From JBDZVM01 sp040255675 (lineage in GTDB: Bacteria > Actinomycetota > Actinomycetes > Acidothermales > Acidothermaceae), in assembly GCA_040255675.1 (NCBI GenBank), contig JBDZVM010000008.1, forward strand, positions 1 to 64,000: a stretch of DNA of 64,000 bases, given 5' to 3'. The position numbers and the translations under genes were made by a program. Positions 42,596 through 50,834 of the stretch are shown here, piece by piece. The notes beneath the pieces are model-generated. The model searched no databases, had not been told where the DNA came from, and worked only from the letters and a program-made list of their open reading frames with translations. Numbering within the stretch: position 1 is the stretch's first letter; every line of letters starts with the position of its first letter.

Positions 42596-43062
42596 TCCGG
42601 CAGCCGCTCGAGCAACCCTTCGCACGAGCGCTCGACCATGGCGAGCACTTCGTCGAAACCCCGCCGGCCGCCGTAATAAGGATCAGGGACGTCGAGATCC
42701 CGCCCGGCTTGCGGATCGAATTCGCGCAGCAGCCGCAGCTTGCCATCGGCGTTCGGCGGAGCGATGTTGCGCAGGTTCGACAACGTCTCGCGGTCGACCG
42801 CGAGTACCAGGTCGAACTCGTCGAACCAGCGCCGGGTGAACTGGCGAGCTTTGTGCTCACTCGCGTCGTAACCGTGACGGGTCAAGACGTCTTGCGCGCG
42901 CGGATCGGCACCTTCGCCGACGTGCCAGCCTCCCGTCCCGGCGCTGCTGACTTCGACGTCGGCCCCCCGACCTGCCCGTGAGAGCAGCCGCAGCATCACC
43001 GCCGCTGCCATCGGCGAGCGGCAAATGTTGCCGATGCATACGAAGCAGACGCGAAACGCCAC
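42574..43062 (-). CDS. Low-molecular-weight protein tyrosine phosphatase
   Basis: 162 residues. The P-loop CIGNICRS (C-x5-R-S) is at residue 9 and the general-acid Asp in VPDPYYGG near residue 123; the fold is complete. Such phosphatases often act with tyrosine kinases in capsule or exopolysaccharide assembly, or as arsenate-reductase-like or stress enzymes; no kinase partner is visible here. GTG start at 43062. Confidence 0.93.
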   Translation of the reverse strand: MAFRVCFVCIGNICRSPMAAAVMLRLLSRAGRGADVEVSSAGTGGWHVGEGADPRAQDVLTRHGYDASEHKARQFTRRWFDEFDLVLAVDRETLSNLRNIAPPNADGKLRLLREFDPQAGRDLDVPDPYYGGRRGFDEVLAMVERSCEGLLERLPDQPTETN

Positions 43063-43095
43063 GCGCCTAGTGTCGCGTGGCGGCTCGCCGTACTG

Positions 43096-43326
43096 TCAGG
43101 TGGGGATGCCGGGGTTCGTCGGCGCCCGCCGGCGTTCCCGCGCGTCGGGATCGTCGTCGTCCGTCACGAAAAACCCATGCTCACGCATCGCATCTTCCAT
43201 CTGCTCCGCGTCTTCGTGCGGAGGCGTTTCGGCGGCTCGATCGGAGTCGGCCATCGGCCAGCGCGCGGCCGCGTCGTCCGGTGAGACCGGTTGCGAGACC
43301 TGCTCGTCATCATGTCGTTTCGCCAT
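43096..43326 (-). CDS. Small acidic hypothetical protein, 76 aa
   Basis: Rich in Asp, Glu and Pro with no membrane segment; it reads AKRHDDEQVSQPVSPDD at the start and ends in RRRAPTNPGIPT. ATG at 43326 with GAAGG upstream. It looks disordered. I do not recognise it. It is accepted because of the ribosome site and because it fills the gap between the phosphatase and the divergent lipoprotein gene. Confidence 0.5.
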   Translation of the reverse strand: MAKRHDDEQVSQPVSPDDAAARWPMADSDRAAETPPHEDAEQMEDAMREHGFFVTDDDDPDARERRRAPTNPGIPT

Positions 43327-43379
43327 AGGATGTGCCTTCCCTAGGCTGGCGGCCCCGATTCACGGGCACACTGAACGAC

Positions 43380-44573
43380 ATGTCGTTTCGTCAGCGAGTG
43401 ACGCTGCTCGCCGTGGCGGTTCTCCTGCTCGCGGCCTGCACGTCAAGCCACCGGACGGCGACACCCCGAGTCAGCCCAGCGCCGTCCTCGACGGTGGCGC
43501 GAAGCTCGCCCGCCACGATATCGCCGACGCCGCGATCGCAGTCGGAATCGCCGTCACGGGCGCCGAAAGGCTCGTCGTCGGCCGCCGACGTTCCGAAGCC
43601 GGTCTGGCCCACCTACCACCACGACAACGCGCGCACCGGCGCCATCGGTAACGTGCCAGCGGTCAGCGCGCTCAAAGTCGCGGCGGCGGTCACGCTCGAC
43701 GGCGCGATTTATGCGAGTCCGCTCGTCGTGCGCGATGCGCAGGGGCCCCTCGTCATCGCGGCGACCGAAAACAACACGCTCTACGCCTTGCGCAACGACG
43801 GGCGCGTGGTGTGGAAGCGGCACGTCGGCGCGCCGGTCGACGGGTCAACGTTGCCGTGCGGAAACATCGATCCCTCCGGCATCACCGGCACGCCCGCCTA
43901 CGACCCGGCGTCCGGGTTGGTGTTTGCTGTGGCGTTTTTGCAGGGACACCAGCACGTTCTCGTCGCGGTCGACGTACGCGGCGGAACGGTCGCGTGGAGC
44001 AANNNNNNNNNNNNNNNNNNNNNNNNNNNNNNNNNNNNNNNNNNNNNNNNNNNNNNNNNNNNNNNNNNNNNNNNNNNNNNNNNNNNNNNNNNNNNNNNNN
44101 NNGACCTCGATCTGGGTACTACTGGCCCCACGATTTTGCCTGACGGAAAGGTCTTCGTCGCGGGCAAAGCAGGCCGGGCCTACTTGCTCTCGCAAGGAAA
44201 CCTCGGTGGCCTCGGGGGTAACGTGCCACAGATCGGTCTTTGCACGGCCTTCGGCGGCGCCGCGTACTCCAACGGCATCGTGTACAGACCGTGCACCAAC
44301 GGGTTGCGCGCGGTGCGGGCCAACGGCACCTCGCTGTCGCCGGCATGGCGAGCGACTCCCGCCGGCTCTCCAGTGGTCGGCGGCGGCGTCGTACTGAGCG
44401 CCAGCGCGAGTAGCGGCGTGCTCTACGCGCTTGATCCGAGCAGTGGGGCCGTAAAAGCGCAAGCCGCGCTCGGCGACCCGACCACGCGGTTCGCCACACC
44501 CGCGATCGGCGACGACGGCCACGCCTACATTGGCACCGAACACGGCCGGCTCGTCGTGCTCGCGACGTCCTGA
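43380..44573 (+). CDS. Lipoprotein with PQQ-like beta-propeller (interrupted by an assembly gap)
   Basis: A secreted lipoprotein: MSFRQRVTLLAVAVLLLAAC has a clear lipobox (LAAC), followed by a Ser/Thr/Pro-rich linker. The rest is repeated YALRNDGRVVWKRHVG-type blades of a PQQ/BamB-like propeller (TLYALRNDG, VLYALDPSSG, AYIGTEHGR). Blades are cut by 100 N at 44003-44102. Frame happens to be preserved across the nominal gap, but related proteins have more than 100 residues between these points, so several hundred bases may be missing. Role (binding or folding scaffold) unknown. Confidence 0.82.
   Translation: MSFRQRVTLLAVAVLLLAACTSSHRTATPRVSPAPSSTVARSSPATISPTPRSQSESPSRAPKGSSSAADVPKPVWPTYHHDNARTGAIGNVPAVSALKVAAAVTLDGAIYASPLVVRDAQGPLVIAATENNTLYALRNDGRVVWKRHVGAPVDGSTLPCGNIDPSGITGTPAYDPASGLVFAVAFLQGHQHVLVAVDVRGGTVAWSXXXXXXXXXXXXXXXXXXXXXXXXXXXXXXXXXXDLDLGTTGPTILPDGKVFVAGKAGRAYLLSQGNLGGLGGNVPQIGLCTAFGGAAYSNGIVYRPCTNGLRAVRANGTSLSPAWRATPAGSPVVGGGVVLSASASSGVLYALDPSSGAVKAQAALGDPTTRFATPAIGDDGHAYIGTEHGRLVVLATS
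44003..44102. other. Assembly gap (100 N) inside the PQQ-like lipoprotein gene
   Basis: Exactly 100 N, a placeholder. The protein before and after belongs to one propeller but lacks whole blades expected between them. Confidence 0.97.
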
Positions 44574-44623
44574 CCCACCGTTACCTTCCGTTTTCGCGAG
44601 GCGAGCGCGGGCACGACAAGGCC

Positions 44624-45196
44624 ATGACGGGAAGCGAGGCGAATGGCCTGCTCGAATCGTTGCGCAACGTCGCCACCGTGCTGCGCGACACCGGCGTGCG
44701 TTTCGCACTCGCGGGCAGCGCGGCCGTATACGCACGCGGCGGCACCTTCGGCGAACATGACGTCGACTTCGTTGTGCATGTCGATGACGTAGAAAAGGCC
44801 CTGGTGGCGGCTAGCGAAGCCGGCATGCGAACGCAGCGGCCGCCCGAAAACTGGCTCGTCAAGGTCTACGACGACGCCAACCTGATCGACCTCATTTTTC
44901 GCATTCATGAATACCCGGTCGACGACGCCATGCTGGCACGTGCTGAATATATCAGCGTTGCCGCCGTCGAAATGCCTGTCCTTGACGCTGCCGATCTCGT
45001 CGTCGCGAAACTCCTCGCGCTTTCGGCACATAACTGCGATTTCGCGCCCGCGTTGCTTATGGTGCGGGTTTTGCGCGAGCAGATCGACTGGGGTGTCGTT
45101 CGTAAGGCGTGCGCCCGATCTCCGTACGCCATGTCGTTCTTGTTGCTAGTGAAGCTACTCGGCATTGCTGACACGGCAATCGAGGAGGCACTGTGA
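44624..45196 (+). CDS. Nucleotidyltransferase-fold protein
   Basis: 190 residues. RFALAGSAAVYARGGTFGEH followed by DVDFVV gives the GS-x(n)-D-x-D pattern of the NTase (pol beta-like) superfamily. The C-terminal half is helical and hydrophobic (SFLLLVKLLG). It could be a stand-alone AbiEii-like or lincosamide-type transferase; no antitoxin partner is evident. Its stop overlaps the BON gene start in GTGA (45193-45196), so the three genes from here are co-translated. Confidence 0.78.
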   Translation: MTGSEANGLLESLRNVATVLRDTGVRFALAGSAAVYARGGTFGEHDVDFVVHVDDVEKALVAASEAGMRTQRPPENWLVKVYDDANLIDLIFRIHEYPVDDAMLARAEYISVAAVEMPVLDAADLVVAKLLALSAHNCDFAPALLMVRVLREQIDWGVVRKACARSPYAMSFLLLVKLLGIADTAIEEAL

Positions 45197-45498
45197 CAGA
45201 CCACCCCGGTTCAGCGACAGAGCCGAATTCCCCCGTCAATCCCGGTGACGACGTGTATCTCGCGAAAGCCATCGAAGGCGCGATCGCTGACGACGAGCGC
45301 ACCGCGGAACTCGGCATCAGCGTCAGCGTGCACGCGGGGCGGGTATTCTTGCAAGGTACTGTCGCGAGCGCGCAACGCAAGGCAACGGTGGCACGCGTCG
45401 CTGCCGAACACGCGGCCAACCACCAGATAGTGAACGAAATCACGGTCGTCGACGTCGCTGAACAAGAGGCGAAACCAACACGGGAGACTTTGCAATGA
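45193..45498 (+). CDS. BON-domain protein
   Basis: 101 residues with a single BON domain: DVYLAKAIEGAIADDERTAE and VSVHAGRVFLQGTVASAQRK, then VNEITVVDV. BON domains bind phospholipids or other membrane ligands and are common in stress-induced and envelope proteins. No signal peptide, so cytoplasmic. It overlaps the metallophosphoesterase gene by four bases (ATGA, 45495-45498). Confidence 0.88.
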   Translation: MTDHPGSATEPNSPVNPGDDVYLAKAIEGAIADDERTAELGISVSVHAGRVFLQGTVASAQRKATVARVAAEHAANHQIVNEITVVDVAEQEAKPTRETLQ

Positions 45499-46241
45499 CG
45501 TGCGTGGCCGCTCTCGGCGACATTCATCTCGATCGCGACCTCGCGGGTCACCTGCGGCCACGGCTCGAAGAAGCCGCGCACGACGCCGATGTCTTGCTCG
45601 TGGCCGGCGATCTCACCAGACATGGCACACTCGAAGAAGCGACGGTCGTGGCCGACGAACTCGGCGGCTTGTCGATCCCGGTGGTGTGCGTGCTGGGCAA
45701 CCACGACTACCACAGCAATCAGCAAGATGAAATACGCGGAAAGCTCGAAGCCGCCGGCATCGTCGTCCTCGAAGGTGAGACATTCACGATGGACATCGAC
45801 GGCGGTGACGGCGCGCGAGTGTCGCTCGGTGTAGCCGGCGCGAAAGGCTTCGGCATCGGATTCGCCGGCCGCTGCGCAAGTGATTTCGGCGAGCCGGAGA
45901 TGAAAATCTTCGCTCGATACGCGAAATCTTCCGCGCAACTGCTACGGACGGCGCTGGAGTCTCTCGAGACCGACATCAAAATCGCGATGACTCACTACGC
46001 GCCAGTCGAAGACACGCTGCGCGGCGAACCTCCGGAAATTTGGCCCTTCCTCGGCAGCTACCTGCTTGCCGAAGCCGCGGACGCGGCCGGGGCCGACTTG
46101 TACGTGCACGGGCACGCGCATGCCGGCGCCGAACACGGCATGACGGCGGGCGGCATCAGGGTGCGCAATGTGGCACTGCCGGTGCTGCGGCGTCCGTACG
46201 CGCTGTTCCATCTTGGTGAAACGGCTGAGCAAGTCGCCTGA
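45495..46241 (+). CDS. Calcineurin-like metallophosphoesterase
   Basis: 248 residues with all five metal motifs: GDIHLD, AGDLTRHG, GNHDYH, THYAPVED and HGHAH. Probably a phosphodiesterase or phosphatase; substrate unknown. It is the last gene of the NTase-BON-metallophosphoesterase unit, with no signal peptide, so it acts in the cytoplasm. Confidence 0.92.
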   Translation: MTCVAALGDIHLDRDLAGHLRPRLEEAAHDADVLLVAGDLTRHGTLEEATVVADELGGLSIPVVCVLGNHDYHSNQQDEIRGKLEAAGIVVLEGETFTMDIDGGDGARVSLGVAGAKGFGIGFAGRCASDFGEPEMKIFARYAKSSAQLLRTALESLETDIKIAMTHYAPVEDTLRGEPPEIWPFLGSYLLAEAADAAGADLYVHGHAHAGAEHGMTAGGIRVRNVALPVLRRPYALFHLGETAEQVA

Positions 46242-46264
46242 CCCCGACCGACGCCGGGCCAAGC

Positions 46265-46969
46265 ATGCACAATGTGCACGTGGATGTCGTCGCGGCGATC
46301 CGAGCGGGCGACCGGCAAGCAGCCGGCTTGCTGGACATCATCACCGAGATCGCGGGCACGCGGCCCATCGTCGTCCATAGCAGCACCGAAACCGAGCTGG
46401 CGTTGCGCGGCCGCGGCCTTGACCTGCTCGTTTTCGACCCAAACGTCGTCGATCCGGCGGTCGTGACCGCCGTTGATCACGCCTTGACCGCGCCCATCGT
46501 CGGCTGGCTACCACGGCGTTCGCCGACCCGCGTTGCCGATCTGCTCGACGCCGGCTGCGACGACGTGCTCGATCCGTCGATGGCGTCGATCGAGGTTGCC
46601 GCGCGGCTACGTCGCGTGGTGTCACGCCGCGTGCCACACGTGCCGTCGCGGCCGGTGACGTTGGGCTGCTTGTACGTCGATGCCCGGCTACGTGAGGCGA
46701 CGTGGGATGGCGAGTCGCTGGCGCTCACTCCTCGCGAAGTCGAGGTTCTGCAGGTTCTCGTGGCGGCGGCGGGCCAGCCGGTGTCGCGCGAGGTGATCTA
46801 CCGCCAGGTGTGGCGTTGGACGATGCCTCGCGGCGACCGCACTGTCGACGTCAACGTCAAACGGCTCCGGCACAAGCTCGCCGCGATACCGGTCGAGGTC
46901 GTCACCGCGCCCGGGGTGGGTTATCGAATCAGCGTTCACGAGCCCGATGCCGCTGTCACGGGTTTGTAA
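46265..46969 (+). CDS. Winged-helix response regulator with atypical receiver
   Basis: 234 residues. The C-terminal winged helix is typical OmpR (LTPREVEVLQVLVAAAGQPV, VNVKRLRHKLAAI, APGVGYRI). The receiver is odd: the N-terminal acidic pair is missing (DVVAAIRAGDRQ instead of a D-D/E-D cluster), the central strand LLVFDPNVVDP keeps one Asp, and the conserved Lys of the KPF motif is replaced (VLDPSM). Either it is not phosphorylated in the normal way or it is regulated by ligand. No kinase is beside it. It lies immediately upstream of the DUF47-Pit genes. Confidence 0.88.
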   Translation: MHNVHVDVVAAIRAGDRQAAGLLDIITEIAGTRPIVVHSSTETELALRGRGLDLLVFDPNVVDPAVVTAVDHALTAPIVGWLPRRSPTRVADLLDAGCDDVLDPSMASIEVAARLRRVVSRRVPHVPSRPVTLGCLYVDARLREATWDGESLALTPREVEVLQVLVAAAGQPVSREVIYRQVWRWTMPRGDRTVDVNVKRLRHKLAAIPVEVVTAPGVGYRISVHEPDAAVTGL

Positions 46970-47005
46970 CTGGTTGTCGCGGAGCTGTAACGCGGTTCGC
47001 TCGTG
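46962..47005 (+). promoter_or_regulatory. Pho-box-like direct repeats before the phosphate genes
   Basis: Four successive 11-base units (starting at 46962, 46973, 46984 and 46995) share the pattern G-[TC]-T-x-[GC]-T, and TGTAAC occurs at 46965-46970 and 46986-46991, two helical turns apart. The first unit covers the regulator's own stop codon. Eleven-base direct repeats are how PhoP of actinobacteria binds. The match to the known consensus is loose. Confidence 0.35.
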
Positions 47006-47057
47006 ATCCTTCGTACTGTCGAGAACGGTTTCATCGTCAAGTAACAAAGGAGATCGA

Positions 47058-47678
47058 ATGCGGCTGAGCTTGGTGCCCAACCGGCAAAGCTTCTACGAAG
47101 TGTTCGCCGAGTTGGGTCGCAACGCGCACGCCACCGCGGTGCTGGTCGAAGAGCGGTTTCGTACTTTCCCTGACGGCGGTGTCGAGCACGCCAAGGTCAA
47201 AGACCTCGAACACGAGGGCGACCGGCTGACCGCCGAGCTTTATCAACTGATGAATACCCAGTACGTGACGCCGTTCGACCGCGAAGACATTCACGATCTC
47301 GCGCGGGCGATCGACGACGTCGTCGACCATCTCGAGCACGCGTCAGACTTGCTGGGCTTGTACCGGATCGAAGCGCCGATGCAGCAAGCGATCGAGCAAT
47401 GCCGGTTGTTGGTCGGCGCCACCGAGCATCTCGCCGATGCCCTAACGAATCTGCGACATCTGTCTCACCTGCAAAAAGCACTGGCGGGCATCAAGCGGCG
47501 CGAGGACGACGGCGACCGCATCGTCCGCGACGCTGTCGCTGCCCTTTTCGAGGACGACGACATCTCCCCGCGCGCGATCATTCAGTGGAAAGACATCTTC
47601 ACAGCGCTCGAAGACAGCCTTGACGCGTGTGACACAGCCGGGCATCTGATCGGCAACATCGTCGTGAAGAACACCTGA
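47058..47678 (+). CDS. DUF47-family PhoU-like protein
   Basis: 206 residues, all-helical; it reads MRLSLVPNRQSFYEVFAEL with the characteristic VKDLEHEGDRLTAELY and PFDREDIHDLARAIDDVVD segments of the DUF47/PhoU-like family (metal-coordinating Glu/Asp). Such proteins sit beside Pit transporters and control phosphate uptake. AAGGAG ribosome site eight bases before the ATG. Seven bases precede the transporter gene. Confidence 0.92.
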   Translation: MRLSLVPNRQSFYEVFAELGRNAHATAVLVEERFRTFPDGGVEHAKVKDLEHEGDRLTAELYQLMNTQYVTPFDREDIHDLARAIDDVVDHLEHASDLLGLYRIEAPMQQAIEQCRLLVGATEHLADALTNLRHLSHLQKALAGIKRREDDGDRIVRDAVAALFEDDDISPRAIIQWKDIFTALEDSLDACDTAGHLIGNIVVKNT

Positions 47679-47685
47679 GGCGCTC

Positions 47686-48768
47686 GTGGACGTCACCTTA
47701 GTTTTCGTCGTCGCCGTCGCACTGTTCTTCGACTTCACCAACGGCTTTCACGACACCGCGAACGCCATCGCCACAAGCGTTTCGACGCGGGCGATCCCCC
47801 CACGCCTTGCCGTTCTCGGCTCGGCAGCGCTCAACTTCGCGGGCGCGTTCGTCTCGATCAAAGTCGCGGCAACCGTCGCCAAGGGCGTCGTCGACCCCTC
47901 CGCGATCACACTCAGCGTCGTGCTCGCCGGACTCGTGGGCGCCATCGCTTGGAACCTCATCACCTGGTACATCGGCCTACCGTCGAGTTCGAGCCATGCG
48001 TTGATCGGCGGAGTGCTCGGTTCGTCGGTGGCAGCGACGGGCGGATTCGGCGTGGTGCAATGGCGCGGACTTTCCGAGAAGGTGCTAGCACCGTCGCTTG
48101 CCGCACCGCTGCTCGCGATCCCGAGCGCGGCACTCATCACGTTCATTTTGCTGCTGATCGTGCGACGCCGCGCTCCCGGCGCCGTCAATCGCGTGTTTCG
48201 CCGATTTCAGCTGGTGTCGGCGGGCTTTGTCTCGTTCACTCACGGAACCAACGACGCGCAAAAAACGATGGGCATCATCACGCTTGCGCTCATCGCCACC
48301 GGGCACGTCTCGGCGACTCACTTCTCCGTGCCGGTATGGGTGATCGTCGCCGCTGCTTCGGCAATGGCGGCCGGCACCTACGCGGGCGGGTGGCGAATCA
48401 TCCGCACGCTCGGTCAACGGGTTACCCGCCTGCAGCCGGTCGACGGGTTCGCCGCCGAAACCGCCACCGCGACGATCCTCTATTTCACCGCAAGATTCGG
48501 CTTTCCGATCTCGACGACCCACGCCATCTCGAGCGCCATCCTCGGGGCCGGCCTGACCAAGAACAAGTCAGCCGTACGCTGGGGCATCGCCGGCAACATC
48601 GTGGTGGCCTGGCTTATCACGATTCCCTGCGCGGGATTGGTGGGCGCCGGCGTGGAATACGTCACCCGAGCGCCGGCCGGCAACGCTTTGGCCGTTATTT
48701 TGGTGGCGCTCATCGGTATGACCGCGCTTTATGCTCGCTCTCGGCGGCGGCGGCTACTTGCGGCATGA
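47686..48768 (+). CDS. Pit-type inorganic phosphate transporter
   Basis: 360 residues with about ten hydrophobic helices. The two inverted-repeat signature segments are seen: FFDFTNGFHDTANAIATSV near the N-terminus and FVSFTHGTNDAQKTMGIITL near the middle; FPISTTHAISSAILGAG is also typical. A low-affinity, proton-linked metal-phosphate symporter. GTG start. Its 3' end overlaps the end of the convergent APC transporter gene by 59 bases. Confidence 0.94.
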   Translation: MDVTLVFVVAVALFFDFTNGFHDTANAIATSVSTRAIPPRLAVLGSAALNFAGAFVSIKVAATVAKGVVDPSAITLSVVLAGLVGAIAWNLITWYIGLPSSSSHALIGGVLGSSVAATGGFGVVQWRGLSEKVLAPSLAAPLLAIPSAALITFILLLIVRRRAPGAVNRVFRRFQLVSAGFVSFTHGTNDAQKTMGIITLALIATGHVSATHFSVPVWVIVAAASAMAAGTYAGGWRIIRTLGQRVTRLQPVDGFAAETATATILYFTARFGFPISTTHAISSAILGAGLTKNKSAVRWGIAGNIVVAWLITIPCAGLVGAGVEYVTRAPAGNALAVILVALIGMTALYARSRRRRLLAA

Positions 48769-50668
48769 GAGGCGACCGACGGGGGCGCTCTCTCGGCCGC
48801 AGTTGCCACGGAACGCTCGTCACCATCACGCCCGGTTCGAAGAGGAGGCGAGCCTTCAGCCACAGCGCGGTCTCGTTGTGCAAGAGGTGTTCCCACCACC
48901 GGCCTACGACGTATTCCGGAACGAACACGGTGACGACATCACGGGGGCTTTGCCGACGTCGCTCCCGCACAAAGTCGAGCAACGGTCCAGCGATCTCGCG
49001 GTATGGCGAGTCGACGATGACCAGCGGAATGCCGAGGTCGACGTCGTCCCACTGTCGTTCCAACCGCTCAACCGCGGTGTGGTCGACGTCGATCGTGACT
49101 GCTTCCAGCGTGTTGGGTCTGGTTGCTTTTGCATACTCGAGCGCACGCAGCGCCGGCTTGTGAAGGCGCGACACTAGCACGATCGCATGGTTGCGCGACG
49201 GCAGCATCGGTCTTTCGTCTGCCGTCAGTTCAAGGTCGGCCTCGAGCCTGGTGTAATGACGCCGGATGCCCTTCATAGTGGCGAACAGCACAGCCATCGT
49301 GACGACGGCGAGCCATGCTCCGTGGGGCACTTTTGTGAGGAGCACAATGAGTAGCACAAAACCAGTCGCGGTCGCGCCCACGAAGTTGACCGCTCGAGCA
49401 GCATGCACTCTACGCTCGTTCACGTCACTCGCATTGCGCAGCAGCCTGTTCCAATGCCGCACCATTCCGGCCTGGCTCAGCGTAAAACTCGTGAAAACAC
49501 CGATGATGTAAAGCTGTATCAGCCTGTCGACGTTCGCTTCGAAACCGGCGATCAATGCGGCGGCGGTAGCTCCGAGTAGGAGGATCCCGTTGCTGAACGC
49601 GAGCTTGTCACCGCGGTTACGAAGTTGACGCGGTAGGAAACCATCGCGAGCCAAGATAGACGCGAGCATCGGAAAGCCGTTGAATGCCGTGTTGGCAGCA
49701 AGAATCAAAATTGCCGCGGTCGCCAGCTGGTACATGTAGAACAGGACGTCGTGCGCGCCGAAGACCGCCGCGGCAACTTGCGAAATTACCGAAGGGTTGC
49801 CGCCCGCTTGCGCTCGCGCATCGATCGCGCGAGCAAAGACGGTAATGCCGACGAACATGCTCACGGCGAGGGCACCCATAATCGCCAGCGTGTTGGCCGC
49901 GTTACGCGCCTTCGGCGCGCGAAAGGCAGGCACGCCGTTGCTAATCGCCTCGACGCCTGTCAAGGCCGTACATCCTGAAGCGAACGCGCGCAAGAGCAGG
50001 ACGACGGTGAGAATGCCGCCCGCTTTAACCTGGCTCGTCAACTGTTCGCCCGCGGTTGATGCCTGCGGCAGATGACCCATGAGCGCGCGAACCGAACCGA
50101 CGAGGAACATCAAAAAGGTCAGGCCGACGAATGCGTAGGTAGGAACGGCGAAAGCGCGCCCTGCTTCTTTGACGCCGCGCAAGTTCGCCACAACCAAAAC
50201 CGCGGTGAACCCAAGCGACAGGGCGACCGCGTGATGCGACAACGACGGCATGCTGCTGGTAATCGCCACCACACCGGCAGCAACGGAGACGGCGACCGTC
50301 ATGACGTAATCGACCAAGAGCGCGCTTGCGGCCGTAAGCGCGGCGTTCTCACCGAAGTTGTCGAGACTGACAGCGTAGGCTCCTCCGCCGCCGGGATACG
50401 CGAAACACGTTTGCCGATACGACAACACGACGATGACGAGCAAAGCTGCGATGCAAGCCGCAACCCATTTCGTCGACGCGAGATATGCCACGCCTCCATA
50501 CGCCAAAACGAGGACGATTTCCTCAGTTGCATACGCCACTGACGAAAGCGGATCTGAGGCGAAGATCGGCAACGCAAGCCACTTCGGCAACAGCGTTTGG
50601 TGGGCGGCACGACTCGACAACGGCCGGCCCACAACGATGCGCTTGACGCCTACCACTGGGTTGGTCAC
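48710..50668 (-). CDS. APC-superfamily transporter, KimA/YdaO-like (probable K+ importer)
   Basis: 652 residues: about 12 helices to residue 460, then a soluble C-terminal domain of about 180 residues resembling the USP-like tail of KimA. The opening LLPKWLALPIFASDPLSSVA and YATEEIVLVLAYGG, AYPGGGGAYAVSLDNFGENA (quoted in part) and SLSHHAVALSLGFTAVLVV are typical of the YdaO/KimA group. KimA of Bacillus is a proton-coupled high-affinity K+ importer inhibited by c-di-AMP. Divergently placed next to KdpDE-like regulators, which favours K+ over amino acids as substrate. Most such proteins are annotated simply as APC permeases. Confidence 0.8.
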   Translation of the reverse strand: MTNPVVGVKRIVVGRPLSSRAAHQTLLPKWLALPIFASDPLSSVAYATEEIVLVLAYGGVAYLASTKWVAACIAALLVIVVLSYRQTCFAYPGGGGAYAVSLDNFGENAALTAASALLVDYVMTVAVSVAAGVVAITSSMPSLSHHAVALSLGFTAVLVVANLRGVKEAGRAFAVPTYAFVGLTFLMFLVGSVRALMGHLPQASTAGEQLTSQVKAGGILTVVLLLRAFASGCTALTGVEAISNGVPAFRAPKARNAANTLAIMGALAVSMFVGITVFARAIDARAQAGGNPSVISQVAAAVFGAHDVLFYMYQLATAAILILAANTAFNGFPMLASILARDGFLPRQLRNRGDKLAFSNGILLLGATAAALIAGFEANVDRLIQLYIIGVFTSFTLSQAGMVRHWNRLLRNASDVNERRVHAARAVNFVGATATGFVLLIVLLTKVPHGAWLAVVTMAVLFATMKGIRRHYTRLEADLELTADERPMLPSRNHAIVLVSRLHKPALRALEYAKATRPNTLEAVTIDVDHTAVERLERQWDDVDLGIPLVIVDSPYREIAGPLLDFVRERRRQSPRDVVTVFVPEYVVGRWWEHLLHNETALWLKARLLFEPGVMVTSVPWQLRPRERPRRSPLMPQVAAAAESEHKARSYR

Positions 50669-50778
50669 CTTCGCTCCAAGAAGCGCTCGACCGCCGACGA
50701 TGAAGATCTGCCCTTATCGACGTTACGAGCGGGGCGGGCTCGTGCGAGTCAGGCGCCTGTCACGACTGCGGCGTCCCC

Positions 50779-50810
50779 CGTCAAGAACTCGTCAAGATCG
50801 AAGATTTTGA
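50779..50810 (+). promoter_or_regulatory. Operator-like repeats between the KimA-like and KdpD-like genes
   Basis: Direct repeats CGTCAAGA at 50779-50786 and 50790-50797 are 11 bases apart, followed by the imperfect palindrome TCAAGATC-GAA-GATTTTGA (50792-50810). OmpR-family regulators bind such 11-base direct repeats. The site is 25-56 bases upstream of the kinase start and 110-140 bases from the transporter start, so it could control both. No c-di-AMP riboswitch pattern was recognised. Confidence 0.4.
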
Positions 50811-50834
50811 TCGCCTAGAGCTGCGCAACGACCT

